Shown piece after piece: positions 35,268 to 44,844 of a stretch of DNA of 51,702 nt. A program made the translations under genes and the position numbers. The DNA comes from Gammaproteobacteria bacterium. GTDB taxonomy: Bacteria; Pseudomonadota; Gammaproteobacteria; Xanthomonadales; Marinicellaceae. The DNA is taken from contig JAJRQG010000033.1 in NCBI GenBank assembly GCA_024280395.1, positions 1 through 51,702 on the forward strand, in the 5' to 3' direction. A model generated the notes under the pieces. That model worked only from the letters and a program-made list of their open reading frames with translations. It did not search any database and was not told the origin of the DNA. Numbering within the stretch: position 1 is the stretch's first letter; each line of letters opens with the position of its first letter.

Positions 35268-35851
35268 TGGTTAAGATTAATTTATTACCTTGGCGTGAAG
35301 AAAGACGCCAACAATTAACAAAAGAATTTTATATTTTGTTAGGGATAGGAGGAACCATTGCACTGGCTATTGTCGCAGCAGTTTTTTGGATGTACTCTCA
35401 AAACATTGAATTTCAACAAGCAAGAAATCAAAGAATCAAAAGTGAAATTGCTAAAGTAGAAAATGAGATTAAAGAGATTAAAGGCCTTGAGAAAAAAAGA
35501 AATGATTTACTGGCCCGTAAAAAAGTTATTGAAGAGTTACAAGCCAATCGCACACAAATGGTTCACCTCTTTGATGAAATGGTGAAAACCATTCCCAATG
35601 GAGTTTTCTTGCAAAACATAAAACAGAATGGAAATACGTTGCTATTTGAAGGTTATGCGCAATCCTATTCAAGAGTGGCTGGTTATATCCGTCAAATTGA
35701 AGCTTCACCGTGGTTTAAGGCTCCTGTAGATATTGAACACATTAATGCAGATGACACTTATGACACACATGAACAACAATTTAAGTTAAGTGTGAAATTA
35801 ATCAACCCATTGACAAAGAACAACCAGAAGGACCAAGGGGAAGTCGAATGA
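35267..35851 (+). CDS. pilN: Type IV pilus alignment protein PilN
   Basis: 194 aa. Starts MVKINLLPWREERRQQLTKE, the INLLPWR motif that binds PilM. One membrane helix follows (IGGTIALAIVAAVFWMYS), then a coiled coil and a ferredoxin-like periplasmic domain. The start overlaps the pilM stop by one base. Confidence 0.95.
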   Translation: MVKINLLPWREERRQQLTKEFYILLGIGGTIALAIVAAVFWMYSQNIEFQQARNQRIKSEIAKVENEIKEIKGLEKKRNDLLARKKVIEELQANRTQMVHLFDEMVKTIPNGVFLQNIKQNGNTLLFEGYAQSYSRVAGYIRQIEASPWFKAPVDIEHINADDTYDTHEQQFKLSVKLINPLTKNNQKDQGEVE

Positions 35852-36483
35852 ATTTTATAGATGAGTTGCAAAATTTAGACTATTCTAATCCCGGTGGATT
35901 ACCATCTTGGGTAAAATTGGCTGCGGTTATATCTTTGATGGTTGTAATTGGCGGAGTTGGCTATGGATTTCAAATCAAGGATCAAATAGTAAATCTAAAG
36001 AAAGAAGAGGCTACCGAAGAGTCAGAAAAATTAGTATTTAAAATCAAACAAAAAAAGGCTTCACAACTGCCAGCATATAAAGCACAACTTGAAGAAATGG
36101 AAGTAATATTGAATTCAATGTTAAAGCAATTGCCCAGTAAAAATGAAATGTCAGATTTAATTGTTGATGTTTCACAAACTGCGTTAGCCAGTGGCATAGA
36201 CAGTCAGTTGTTTAGACCGGGGACTGAAGTTATTAAAGAGTTTTATGCCGAAAAGCCAATATCGTTACGAATGATAGGTACTTATCATGATTTTGGCAAA
36301 TTTGTCAGTGGTGTGGCTTCGTTACCAAGAGTTGTAATCTTAACCATGCATGATATTTCTCTTAAACCGATTAATAATGGTAAAAGTGGCGTATTATTAT
36401 TGGAAGGTACAGCTAGGACATACAGGTATTTAGATGATGATGAGCAAGCTGAAGTTGATAGTCAAAATGAGGCTGAGAAATAG
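35848..36483 (+). CDS. pilO: Type IV pilus alignment protein PilO
   Basis: 211 aa. Single membrane helix (LAAVISLMVVIGGVGYGF), a coiled coil (LKKEEATEESEKLVFKIKQK) and a periplasmic fold with SVSLRMIGTYHDFGKFV-like pattern (here PISLRMIGTYHDFGKFVSGV). Pairs with PilN. Overlaps pilN by 4 bp. Confidence 0.94.
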   Translation: MNFIDELQNLDYSNPGGLPSWVKLAAVISLMVVIGGVGYGFQIKDQIVNLKKEEATEESEKLVFKIKQKKASQLPAYKAQLEEMEVILNSMLKQLPSKNEMSDLIVDVSQTALASGIDSQLFRPGTEVIKEFYAEKPISLRMIGTYHDFGKFVSGVASLPRVVILTMHDISLKPINNGKSGVLLLEGTARTYRYLDDDEQAEVDSQNEAEK

Positions 36484-36484
36484 A

Positions 36485-37018
36485 ATGATGAAATTGACTA
36501 AATTTTTATACATATTCTCAATAGCATTAATGCTTGTATCTTGTAAAAAAGATATGACTGATTTGGATAAATACTTTGCAGATTCAAAATTAATTCCAGC
36601 TCAGCAAATTGAGCCATTGCCTGAAATCAATTCTCCTGAGATATTTGTCTATGAAGCTGATGATTTACGAGATCCTTTTTCAAATGACTTGCAACTTTTA
36701 GAAGATCAAATAAATGAAACAAGAAAGGTTGTAGAGGGTGAAGGGCCAGATTTAAATAGAAGAAAAGAAGCACTAGAAAATTATCCGCTAGATGGATTGT
36801 ACATGGCAGGAACCTACCTTAAAGACAGTAGTTTTTGGGGTTTAATAGAAGATCCTGAAGGTGTTATTCACAGAGTTTCAATAGGTGAATATATGGGACA
36901 AAATTACGGTGAAATTGTAAGCATTGATGAGAGCCAAGTAGAAGTGTCTGAATGGATTTCTGATGGTTTAGGTGGATGGACTGAGAGAAAAGCAACTATT
37001 GCTTTACGAGAAGAATAA
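36485..37018 (+). CDS. pilP: Type IV pilus lipoprotein PilP
   Basis: 177 aa from ATG 36485 (MMKLTKFLYIFSIALMLVSC), with lipobox LVSC at Cys20. The upstream in-frame extension overlaps pilO and lacks a signal. The domain contains DPFSNDL, NYPLDGLYMAGTYLKDSSFW and YMGQNYGEIVSI. PilP bridges PilNO and the secretin PilQ. The start lies 2 bp after the pilO stop. Confidence 0.94.
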   Translation: MMKLTKFLYIFSIALMLVSCKKDMTDLDKYFADSKLIPAQQIEPLPEINSPEIFVYEADDLRDPFSNDLQLLEDQINETRKVVEGEGPDLNRRKEALENYPLDGLYMAGTYLKDSSFWGLIEDPEGVIHRVSIGEYMGQNYGEIVSIDESQVEVSEWISDGLGGWTERKATIALREE

Positions 37019-39264
37019 TGAAAAAAAGTATAGCTAGAAGAACAATACATAATGAAAAAACAACGATTAATAAATGGCTTAGAACTATGATGAAATCACA
37101 ACTTTATAAACAAAAAATATTTTCTAATATCATGTTTGCGTTAATTATGATGGGTTTGTCAACATCTGGACTTGCGCAGTTGAATTTAGAATCAGTGGAT
37201 CACAAAAGAAAATCAAACGGAAGTGTGGAGTTTGTATTTAAGTTTGATGGCAACATTACTAAACCTAATGTATTCATGACTTCGAATCCAGCAAGGTTGG
37301 CCATTGATATGGATGGCGTTGTTAATAATTCTAATGTCAAATTGTTGTCGATTTCTCAAGGAAACACAAAAAGTATTCGCATTGTTTCAACCAATAAAAA
37401 AACACGTGCTGTAATAGATTTATTTCAACCAGCTCACCATGAGTTGGAAGTTGACGGGAATGAGTTGTTAGTTACCATTTTTGGCAGTGAGAATAAGTCG
37501 GAAAAATCTAATCTTATTGACAATAGATTTAGTATTGAGAATGTCGATTTTAGAAGAGGAGAGAAAGGTCAAGGGAAAATAATAATTACCTTTAATAAAC
37601 CAGGCGCAATAGTTAATCTTAGAGAGGCAGCAAATAGCCTGAAACTAGAAATAAATGCCACAGATTTGCCTGAGGAATTAGATAATAAATTAGATGTTGT
37701 AGATTTTGCAACTCCTGTTTCATACATAGATGTTAAATCTAGAAATGGAAACGTTAAGATAGATGTCAGTGCAAATGGAAACTTTGAACATTTTACATAC
37801 CAAACGGGTAGTCAATATGTTATTGAAGTTATGGAAATCAGCCAAGAAGTTCAAACTGCTGCTCAGTCTTTGGATACAGAAATTATATATGATGGTGATA
37901 AGGTGTCTTTTAACTTTCAAGACATTCCAGTTAGGTCGGTATTACAATTGATCGCTGATATATCAGAATTTAATATAGTTGTGTCAAGTTCTGTTGAGGG
38001 AAGTGTAACATTACGATTAAATGATGTGCCTTGGGATCAAGCCTTGGATGTTGTACTAGATAGTATGCAATTGGGTAAGCGTCAAAAAGGCAATGTTATT
38101 ACAATTTCTCCAGCTTCAGAAATTGAAGCACGTAATAAAGCCGTACTTGAAGCTTTTAAAGACAAAGAAGAATTTGAGCCTTTAAAGACTATTTATATTC
38201 AAATCAACTATTCGAAAGCCGGAGAACTGGCTGCATTATTGTCTGGTGAAGGAGATGCCGGTTCTGGAGAAGATGGTGGGTTGTTAACTGATAGAGGGTC
38301 GGTTACTTTTGATGAAAGAACAAATACCTTGTTGGTAACAGATATTCCAAGTAAATTATTGGTAGTAGAAGATTTGGTTCGTCAATTGGATATTTCTGTA
38401 AGACAAGTGCAAATTGAGTCTAGAATAGTTGTAGCAACTGATAAATTTGGGGACGAACTGGGTGTAAGATTTGGTGTAAATGGATCACGAGAAGATAGTT
38501 ATGGCAATATTATTAGTACTGGTGGATCTTTGACCGGCCTAGATCAATTGAATTCGGCAGCAATAAACAATAGGATAAATAGTGCAAGTGGGTCTGGTTT
38601 ACCAAACTTTACACCTGGAACCAGGGGTTCACCAATTATAGGTCCGAGCTTGGGCGAAAGGTTGAATGTAAATTTACCTTCTGCGAGTTCTACTGCATCG
38701 AAATGGGCTTTCAGTGTTTTGGCGGCAGATTACTTGTTGGATTTAGAGTTGTCAGCTTTAGAAACAGAAGGCAGAGGGGAAGTGATATCGAAACCCAGAG
38801 TAATTGCAACTAATCAAACGAAGGCAGTAATAAAGCAAGGTGTTGAAATACCATTTCAAACAATATCAGGCGGTGGAGCAGGTGGTACTCAAACTATTAC
38901 AACTACCTTTAAAGAAGCTGTATTATCATTAGAGGTGACTCCTTTGATTACGCCTGATGATAAAGTAGATTTAACGCTGAAAATCAATAAAGATTCTATC
39001 GGAGAGTTTGTTCCATCTTCTAATGGTGGCACTGTTCCTTCAATTGATACACGTTCGATTGAGACTCGTGTTTTAGTCAGCAATGGACAAACTATTGTGT
39101 TGGGTGGTATTTACGAAGAAGTCAAAAGAACAGATAGGTCAAAAGTGCCTGTATTGGGAGACATTCCTGGTCTAGGAGTTTTCTTCAGAAATAAAAGCAT
39201 ACAAAATGATAAAGCAGAGTTACTAATCTTTGTGACTCCAACAATAATAAAAGAGAGTTTATAA
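37018..39264 (+). CDS. pilQ: Type IV pilus outer-membrane secretin PilQ
   Basis: 748 aa from ATG 37018 (TAATG overlap with pilP). The signal helix is only at about 36-53 (IMFALIMMGLSTSGLAQ), so ATG 37087/37090 could be the real start. Two AMIN domains (FVFKFDGNITKPNVF; QGKIIITFNKPGAIVNLR), an STN/N0 domain (SFNFQDIPVRSVLQLIADIS), NolW/N1, and a secretin domain with VQIESRIVVA, VISKPRVIATNQTKAVIKQG and VLGGIYEEV. Ends in the beta-lip TPTIIKESL. Complete. Confidence 0.95.
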   Translation: MKKSIARRTIHNEKTTINKWLRTMMKSQLYKQKIFSNIMFALIMMGLSTSGLAQLNLESVDHKRKSNGSVEFVFKFDGNITKPNVFMTSNPARLAIDMDGVVNNSNVKLLSISQGNTKSIRIVSTNKKTRAVIDLFQPAHHELEVDGNELLVTIFGSENKSEKSNLIDNRFSIENVDFRRGEKGQGKIIITFNKPGAIVNLREAANSLKLEINATDLPEELDNKLDVVDFATPVSYIDVKSRNGNVKIDVSANGNFEHFTYQTGSQYVIEVMEISQEVQTAAQSLDTEIIYDGDKVSFNFQDIPVRSVLQLIADISEFNIVVSSSVEGSVTLRLNDVPWDQALDVVLDSMQLGKRQKGNVITISPASEIEARNKAVLEAFKDKEEFEPLKTIYIQINYSKAGELAALLSGEGDAGSGEDGGLLTDRGSVTFDERTNTLLVTDIPSKLLVVEDLVRQLDISVRQVQIESRIVVATDKFGDELGVRFGVNGSREDSYGNIISTGGSLTGLDQLNSAAINNRINSASGSGLPNFTPGTRGSPIIGPSLGERLNVNLPSASSTASKWAFSVLAADYLLDLELSALETEGRGEVISKPRVIATNQTKAVIKQGVEIPFQTISGGGAGGTQTITTTFKEAVLSLEVTPLITPDDKVDLTLKINKDSIGEFVPSSNGGTVPSIDTRSIETRVLVSNGQTIVLGGIYEEVKRTDRSKVPVLGDIPGLGVFFRNKSIQNDKAELLIFVTPTIIKESL

Positions 39265-39298
39265 AGTGATATTAAATAATATTGAAGGTATGAATACA

Positions 39299-42049
39299 AT
39301 GACAAAAAGAATATTAACATTTTTATTAATTGCAATGACTATAACTTTGACTTCGTGCGGCGGCGGCGGCGGTGGTGCTGCTGGTGGAAATATTGGTGGT
39401 AGTCAAGGTGATAGCCTTACAATTGTAGCCACGCCTGGCGTATTAAGTTTGCCCTCTAATACATTGGGTTATCCCATTTTTTCAGGGTCTCCTTTTGAAA
39501 CTCAAGTTGATGTAAGGGTAACTTTTGGAAATGGACAAGGAGTTGCAACTGGAACTATTGTTCATATGCAAACTAACAATACAGCAGTTGCTGTAGTTGG
39601 AACGCCTGATGACCCTGCAACTGATGAAAACGAACGTATTATTGATTATGTGGGTGCAAACCAAGAAACAATTGGTTCAACCGCATCTTATTTTATTAGG
39701 TCAAATGGTGTAGGAACTGCAATATTTACGGTAAATGCAACCCATCCAACAAATGGGCGAAATTTTTCTACGACTTTCAACTTTACTGTGACAGAAGGCC
39801 CTGATCCAACAGTTCAACAATTAGAGGCCATTACTCCTCGAAACTCTTTACCTGTTAACAATCAAGCCATTGCTTACTTTAATGGAACACCATTCATGAT
39901 GGAGGCCGATATTCAATTTAAAGATGTGTTTGGAAACCTAACCAATCCGGCGGTTGATGGTAATGGAGACTCGGCTGTGAGTGTATCAATTAGCCCAGCT
40001 AGCCTTTTATACTTTACTACAAATGATGATCCCGCAACAGGAAACATTGATGAGTTTATAGCTCCTGAATTGACTCAGGGCTCAATATTGATGAACTCTG
40101 GACATGGTAATTTGTTTTTGTGGTCAAAAAACATTCCTGGAACAGCAACAGTTACCTTGAGTGCCGTTGAAGCTGGTTCAGGATTTGCATTGTCGACATC
40201 TTTCAATATTGATGTTGTTGATGACGGATCGAATCCAGGCCAACCCTCTTCTATTGTACTAACCAACAATGGATCGGCCTTGTACGTAAATGGTTCAGGT
40301 GGGTCCACCAGTCAAAATTTAAATATTACCGTAAATAGTGGAAGCCTGCCAGTATTGGATCCCCAAGTAAACAACGTTAAACTGTCTTTGATTACAGATG
40401 GTGCCAACAGTGGTGAGAAACTAACGGGTACCAACGTATCAGGATCGTCTGTTCAAGGGTCAAATGTTAATATTGCAACAGTAAACGGCATTGCAAATAT
40501 TTTGGTGAACAGTGGAACCAATCCAAACACTATTATTGTGACTGCGACAGTAGATCGCGCTGATAACAATGTTGACAATGGTATTCAAGATGGAATTACA
40601 TCTACCAGAAGTTACATTGTGAGTGATGGTGTTTTGTGGGCATTGGAGTTGACTAGTCCTGCATTGGATGCATTGACTGTCAATGCAGAAACAGGAACTG
40701 ATGGAACCATTGATTTTCAAGATGGGACGTACAGTCTAGTAATAAGTGCCATTGCTACGGACAAAGGTGGCAACCCAGCACTTCCTCAAACCTTGCAATT
40801 TGGCATGATAAACAGCCCAATAACAGGGTACCCAAATAATGGCCCTGGTAGTTTTGTAATCTCTGGTGTTGATGGTAACCCACAAGAAGGGGGTAAAACA
40901 TTTACCTCGACTAGTGGTGCTTTCTTAACAGCAGCTGGTGGTGCACAACCGAATGATATATTGGTGGTCTTTGGTGAAGAATCATTGGGCAATGAAGATC
41001 TTGAAAGTGCAGTAACAGTAGCATCAGTGTCTTCTCAAACTAGTTTATCAATCGTTGAAAAATTCAATCGCAATGATGAAACAGGAACTATTAACAATGA
41101 TTTTGGAATATTGCCTTATGCTATAGGTCGTGCAATTGATGGAAATATAACAGCAACAGCCGTTATTAATGAAAATGGTGTAGCTACAACTAGATTAAAC
41201 TACCCTGTATCACAGTTAGGAAGATTGGCTGCAGTTTTTGTTAAAGGTCAAGGTTCAGTGAGTAATGGTGTGATTAGGACGGTAACTGATGTTGAAGTAA
41301 CTGCATTTCCGGGCGTAGAAGGATTTAATGATCAATCTAGTACGCTGACAGTATCTCCAAATATTATCCCCGGTAATATTAATAATATAGGGTTTACAGT
41401 TTGTGTAGCTGATTCTGCCAGAAACCCATTGCCTGGAAGATCAGTTTCTTTCTCTTATGTTGGAGGTAATGGACAAGGAATAATTGATGGTCAAACAGGT
41501 TCTGGTGTTATGACACAAAAAACAGGGACTGATGGCTGCTCATTTGGAATTGTTTCAACAAATGGATTGATTCCTGGTTCTAGTTCAGGCGATACTGGTT
41601 TTAACTTTTTCGCAGGAACCGTAACATGTGATTTAGGTAATTCATCTGGAACAACATGTATGGAAGTAGTTCCACCATCAAATGGTGTGTTGAATGCCAA
41701 TCCTTCATCTTTCATAGGACGGGGAACAGTTGCCATTACTTTGACTTTGTATGATGGAGCGGGTCAACCAATTTCTGGAGCATCAATTTCTGGAACTTGC
41801 GATCAAGTTAACGGAGGTTCTCTTAATATTGTTTCGGGGCCTACTGTTACAAATGCGAGTGGTCAATCAAGTGCCAATGTTTCTGTTTCACTTGATGGAA
41901 TAGGTGCAGCCTTGAATGGATCATGTACATTTGCAACAGCTAGTGGTGACCCTACTGTCGATGTTCATTTTACAGGCGGAGATGCATGTGCTTTAGGAGG
42001 CGGTGTGCTTCCAAGCCCTGTTCCTCCAGTAGGATCTTGTCCTCCTTAG
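39299..42049 (+). CDS. Large surface lipoprotein with bacterial Ig-like repeats
   Basis: 916 aa from ATG 39299 (MTKRILTFLLIAMTITLTSC), lipobox LTSC then a Gly-rich linker; GAAGG lies 9 nt upstream, so I prefer it to 39290 or GTG 39266. About six beta-sandwich repeats are visible, e.g. ITPRNSLPVNNQAIAYFNGT, PSSIVLTNNGSALYVNGSGG, and a Big-1-like NPSSFIGRGTVAITLTLYDG with GQPISGASISGTCDQVN near the end. It starts 34 bp after pilQ, on the same strand, where aroKB usually sits. Possibly an adhesin or pilus-associated surface protein (inference). Ends with a terminator. Confidence 0.75.
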   Translation: MTKRILTFLLIAMTITLTSCGGGGGGAAGGNIGGSQGDSLTIVATPGVLSLPSNTLGYPIFSGSPFETQVDVRVTFGNGQGVATGTIVHMQTNNTAVAVVGTPDDPATDENERIIDYVGANQETIGSTASYFIRSNGVGTAIFTVNATHPTNGRNFSTTFNFTVTEGPDPTVQQLEAITPRNSLPVNNQAIAYFNGTPFMMEADIQFKDVFGNLTNPAVDGNGDSAVSVSISPASLLYFTTNDDPATGNIDEFIAPELTQGSILMNSGHGNLFLWSKNIPGTATVTLSAVEAGSGFALSTSFNIDVVDDGSNPGQPSSIVLTNNGSALYVNGSGGSTSQNLNITVNSGSLPVLDPQVNNVKLSLITDGANSGEKLTGTNVSGSSVQGSNVNIATVNGIANILVNSGTNPNTIIVTATVDRADNNVDNGIQDGITSTRSYIVSDGVLWALELTSPALDALTVNAETGTDGTIDFQDGTYSLVISAIATDKGGNPALPQTLQFGMINSPITGYPNNGPGSFVISGVDGNPQEGGKTFTSTSGAFLTAAGGAQPNDILVVFGEESLGNEDLESAVTVASVSSQTSLSIVEKFNRNDETGTINNDFGILPYAIGRAIDGNITATAVINENGVATTRLNYPVSQLGRLAAVFVKGQGSVSNGVIRTVTDVEVTAFPGVEGFNDQSSTLTVSPNIIPGNINNIGFTVCVADSARNPLPGRSVSFSYVGGNGQGIIDGQTGSGVMTQKTGTDGCSFGIVSTNGLIPGSSSGDTGFNFFAGTVTCDLGNSSGTTCMEVVPPSNGVLNANPSSFIGRGTVAITLTLYDGAGQPISGASISGTCDQVNGGSLNIVSGPTVTNASGQSSANVSVSLDGIGAALNGSCTFATASGDPTVDVHFTGGDACALGGGVLPSPVPPVGSCPP

Positions 42050-42066
42050 TTTTGAGTTATAAATTA

Positions 42067-42099
42067 AAAAAATGCAAACTTGTTAGTTTGCATTTTTTT
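42067..42099 (+). terminator. Intrinsic terminator after the pil/lipoprotein operon
   Basis: AAAAAATGCAAAC, a 6-nt loop and GTTTGCATTTTTTT form a long stem ending in a T run, just after the lipoprotein stop. Confidence 0.85.
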
Positions 42100-42145
42100 T
42101 GTCTTAAATTTGGGGTTAAGATTTTAAAATGCTAATATCTTAAGT

Positions 42146-43036
42146 ATGAATTACCCAACTATTAAGCAACTGAAATATTTTATCGCATTGGCTGAACACA
42201 GCCACTTTGGAAAGGCTGCTGAGTCTTGCTTTGTTTCACAATCAGCATTTTCTGTTGCCATTAAAGAATTGGAAAATATTTTAAATGGTCGATTAGTTGA
42301 TAGGACAAATAAATCTGTAACTATCACAAATCTTGGTAAGGATGTTTATCAACAAACAATAATTGTGTTTAAAGAATTGTCAAACTTAATAGATATAACA
42401 GAGGGAAGTAAATCACCCTTTTCAGGTAAATTGGCACTTGGAATCATTCCAACCATCGCTCCATTTCTTCTGCCATTGTTTGTTTCAGGATTACAAGAGA
42501 AATACAGGCAACTTGAATTGTATCTGCATGAAGACATGACATTGCTTTTATATGACAAGTTAATGAAAGGGGACTTAGATGTAATACTTGTTGCCTTGCC
42601 TTACGCACTAAAAAATATTGAGAAAGAAATTCTCTTTCGAGACAATTTTCATTTGGCATACCAAAAAGATAGCAAGTGGATAAGAAAGAAAGGTGGAAAA
42701 TTTACTCCCAACAATGAAAGTGTTTTATTGTTGGAAGATGGTCATTGTATGAGAGAGCATGCTTTGAGCGCTTGTAAGATAAAAAGTTACGATGCAATAA
42801 GTAGGTATTCTGCTAGCAGCATTTTAACATTAGTTGAAATGGTAAAAAGCGATATTGGTGTCACTTACTTGCCTGAGATTTCATTGACTTCTCATTTAAT
42901 CAAACAATCAGGTCTAGATATTCAAGCATTGGAAAAAGATAGTTATAGAGAGATTGGTTTGGTTTGGCGAAAAGGCAGTTTGAAAGCTGATGAATTTCAT
43001 CTTCTTGGTAAATTTATAAAAAATTGTATTTTATAA
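42146..43036 (+). CDS. oxyR: LysR-family regulator, OxyR-like
   Basis: 296 aa. The N-terminal winged helix reads TIKQLKYFIALAEHSHFGKA; the effector domain has the OxyR redox pair, Cys201 in LLLEDGHCMREHALSAC and Cys210 nine residues later, the spacing of E. coli C199/C208. Probably a peroxide sensor activating antioxidant genes. Its stop directly abuts the DMT gene, so they are co-transcribed. LysR family certain; OxyR function likely. Confidence 0.8.
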   Translation: MNYPTIKQLKYFIALAEHSHFGKAAESCFVSQSAFSVAIKELENILNGRLVDRTNKSVTITNLGKDVYQQTIIVFKELSNLIDITEGSKSPFSGKLALGIIPTIAPFLLPLFVSGLQEKYRQLELYLHEDMTLLLYDKLMKGDLDVILVALPYALKNIEKEILFRDNFHLAYQKDSKWIRKKGGKFTPNNESVLLLEDGHCMREHALSACKIKSYDAISRYSASSILTLVEMVKSDIGVTYLPEISLTSHLIKQSGLDIQALEKDSYREIGLVWRKGSLKADEFHLLGKFIKNCIL

Positions 43037-43918
43037 ATGTTAGGAGAATTTCTATCTCTCTTGTGTGCGGTTCTTTGGGCCTTCGCTGTTATATATTATA
43101 AAAAAGCGGGAGATCATTTCAATGCCTATGAAATGAATTTGTTTAAATCAGCATTCGTATTAGTACTAATGATTCCTACCGTAATATTCACAAGTGGTTT
43201 CGATGTGCCGCAATTTTCTATTGGTGAATTGTCAATAGTATTGCTAAGTGGTTTCGTCGGAATAATGCTAGCTGATATGTTTTATTTAAGGGCATTACAA
43301 TTAATAGGAGCCAGTTTAACAGGAATAACTGGTAGTTTGTATAGCCCTTTTGTTGTGGGGTTATCCTTGCTGTTTTTAGGAGAATATTTGCAGTTTTGGC
43401 AATATATAGGAATGGTGTTGGTCCTCATGGGTGTAGTTCTTGTTGGATATAGAAGAAAATCAAATGTCATTGAACACCCTCCTGTTAGAGGATTCGTTTA
43501 TGCTACTTTAGCGGTGTTTTTTACTGCTTTAGGAATAGTTATTATTAAGCCAATTAGCCAAGAGCAACCATTCTTTTGGATTATATTGATAAGATCATTT
43601 GGCGGTTTCATTACAATGATGTTGTATGGAATAATACTAAAAAAATCATTGTCTATATTGCATGTGATAAAAGCAAAAGGTGGGAATTGGTTAATTTTAG
43701 GGACATTTATTGGTCAATATATTTCAATGATGGTTTGGGTGGCTGGATATAAATATACTTCTGCTTCGGTCGCATCTATTTTAAATGAAACAGCATCAAT
43801 TTTCATATTAATTTTGTCTTGGTTGATGTTGGGGGAACACCTAACAAAAAGAAAAATAGTAGGGGTGTTAATTACCATTACAGGGGTGGTGATGGTATTG
43901 ATGCTTAACAATCAATAA
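43037..43918 (+). CDS. EamA/DMT-superfamily transporter
   Basis: 293 aa with ten membrane helices. EamA repeats: LCAVLWAFAVIYYKKAGDHF and LSWLMLGEHLTKRKIVGVLI. ATG abuts the oxyR-like stop with no gap. Substrate unknown. Its sequence is not close to the other DMT gene at 24645. Confidence 0.85.
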   Translation: MLGEFLSLLCAVLWAFAVIYYKKAGDHFNAYEMNLFKSAFVLVLMIPTVIFTSGFDVPQFSIGELSIVLLSGFVGIMLADMFYLRALQLIGASLTGITGSLYSPFVVGLSLLFLGEYLQFWQYIGMVLVLMGVVLVGYRRKSNVIEHPPVRGFVYATLAVFFTALGIVIIKPISQEQPFFWIILIRSFGGFITMMLYGIILKKSLSILHVIKAKGGNWLILGTFIGQYISMMVWVAGYKYTSASVASILNETASIFILILSWLMLGEHLTKRKIVGVLITITGVVMVLMLNNQ

Positions 43919-43938
43919 ACAAATGAATAGCATTTAAA

Positions 43939-44676
43939 TTAGTGTTCAATAATTTCTGACAATTCAGATTTATCTAAGATTGTTAGAATATGCTTACTGT
44001 ATTTAACCACTTCTTGTTTTTGTAATTTTTTAAAAATTCTACTTAATGTTTCTTCAGCCATACCTAAATAACTGGCTATGTCTCTTTGTGAAATTGGTAA
44101 GAAAAACTCTTCATCTGAATACCCTCTGGCTTTAAACCTTCTTGAGATGTTTTTGATAAATAATGCCAATTTTGCCTTACTGCCAAGATCTAAATGGTTC
44201 TTTTTACAATTAAAAATTTCTTTGCTCATAACTTTTAATAAGTTTCTCTGGATAACAGGATAATCTTCGGCAATATCAAGTAATCCATTGTACGGTATTT
44301 TACAAAAAGAGCTCATGGCTAGAGCTGTCGAAGTTGATTGGTAAACATTAGAGTGTATGCCATCTAAGCCCATAATCTCTCCAGGCAGGTGAAAACTAAT
44401 GATTCTTTCTTTGCCACTTTCATCTACTACAGTTGTTTTAAACATTCCTGAGTGAACAACAAACAGAGATGTAAATGCTTCACCTAAAGTAAATACAGTT
44501 TGATTTTTATTGGTGATTTTAGATGAAGTGATAACAGATTCAAGTTCTGCTAATTCATCATCGTTTAATCCTGAAGGTAAACACAGTGAATTAACAGCAC
44601 ATTTTTGACAACGAGACTTTGTATTCAACAATTTTTTATTAAAATGTGCGATTTGTTGTTGCTCTGAATTTAACAA
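43939..44676 (-). CDS. fnr: Fnr/Anr-type oxygen-sensing regulator
   Basis: 245 aa from TTG 44676 (MLNSEQQQIAHFNKKLLNTK); AAGAGG sits 6 nt upstream and no ATG is available. The [4Fe-4S] ligands are Cys23, 26, 32 (SRCQKCAVNSLC) and 125 (SSFCKIP). A cyclic-nucleotide-type barrel and HTH follow; recognition helix AEETLSRIFKKL keeps the E..SR residues that read TTGAT. Divergent from ccoN, whose promoter carries an FNR box. Under low oxygen it should activate the cbb3 operon. Confidence 0.93.
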   Translation of the reverse strand: MLNSEQQQIAHFNKKLLNTKSRCQKCAVNSLCLPSGLNDDELAELESVITSSKITNKNQTVFTLGEAFTSLFVVHSGMFKTTVVDESGKERIISFHLPGEIMGLDGIHSNVYQSTSTALAMSSFCKIPYNGLLDIAEDYPVIQRNLLKVMSKEIFNCKKNHLDLGSKAKLALFIKNISRRFKARGYSDEEFFLPISQRDIASYLGMAEETLSRIFKKLQKQEVVKYSKHILTILDKSELSEIIEH

Positions 44677-44770
44677 ATGATGCCTCTTAGTGTTGTAAAT
44701 AATACAATTATCACATAAATAGCATCAAAATCATTAAATATCTCAATAAAATATTCGAAAATCTTAAAAG

Positions 44771-44784
44771 TTGACCAATATCAA
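44771..44784 (+). promoter_or_regulatory. FNR box of the cco operon
   Basis: TTGACCAATATCAA matches TTGAT-N4-ATCAA with one mismatch. Its centre (44777.5) is 41.5 bp before the start predicted at 44819 from TATAAT at 44807-44812. This is the class II activation position. No -35 box is needed. Confidence 0.85.
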
Positions 44785-44803
44785 TTTCCTTATATTAGCA
44801 AAT

Positions 44804-44812
44804 GCTTATAAT
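44804..44812 (+). promoter_or_regulatory. -10 box of the ccoN promoter
   Basis: TATAAT at 44807-44812, preceded by TGCT (near-extended form). The predicted start 44819 gives a 26-nt leader with GAGGGTAA as ribosome site before ATG 44845. Confidence 0.7.
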
Positions 44813-44844
44813 GGACGTTTGAACTATTCAAATGAGGGTAATAA

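Noticed and set aside
39358-39385. Phase-variable GGC repeat in the lipoprotein gene
   Set aside because: The unit is a triplet, so length changes keep the frame; it simply encodes the Gly linker after the lipobox.
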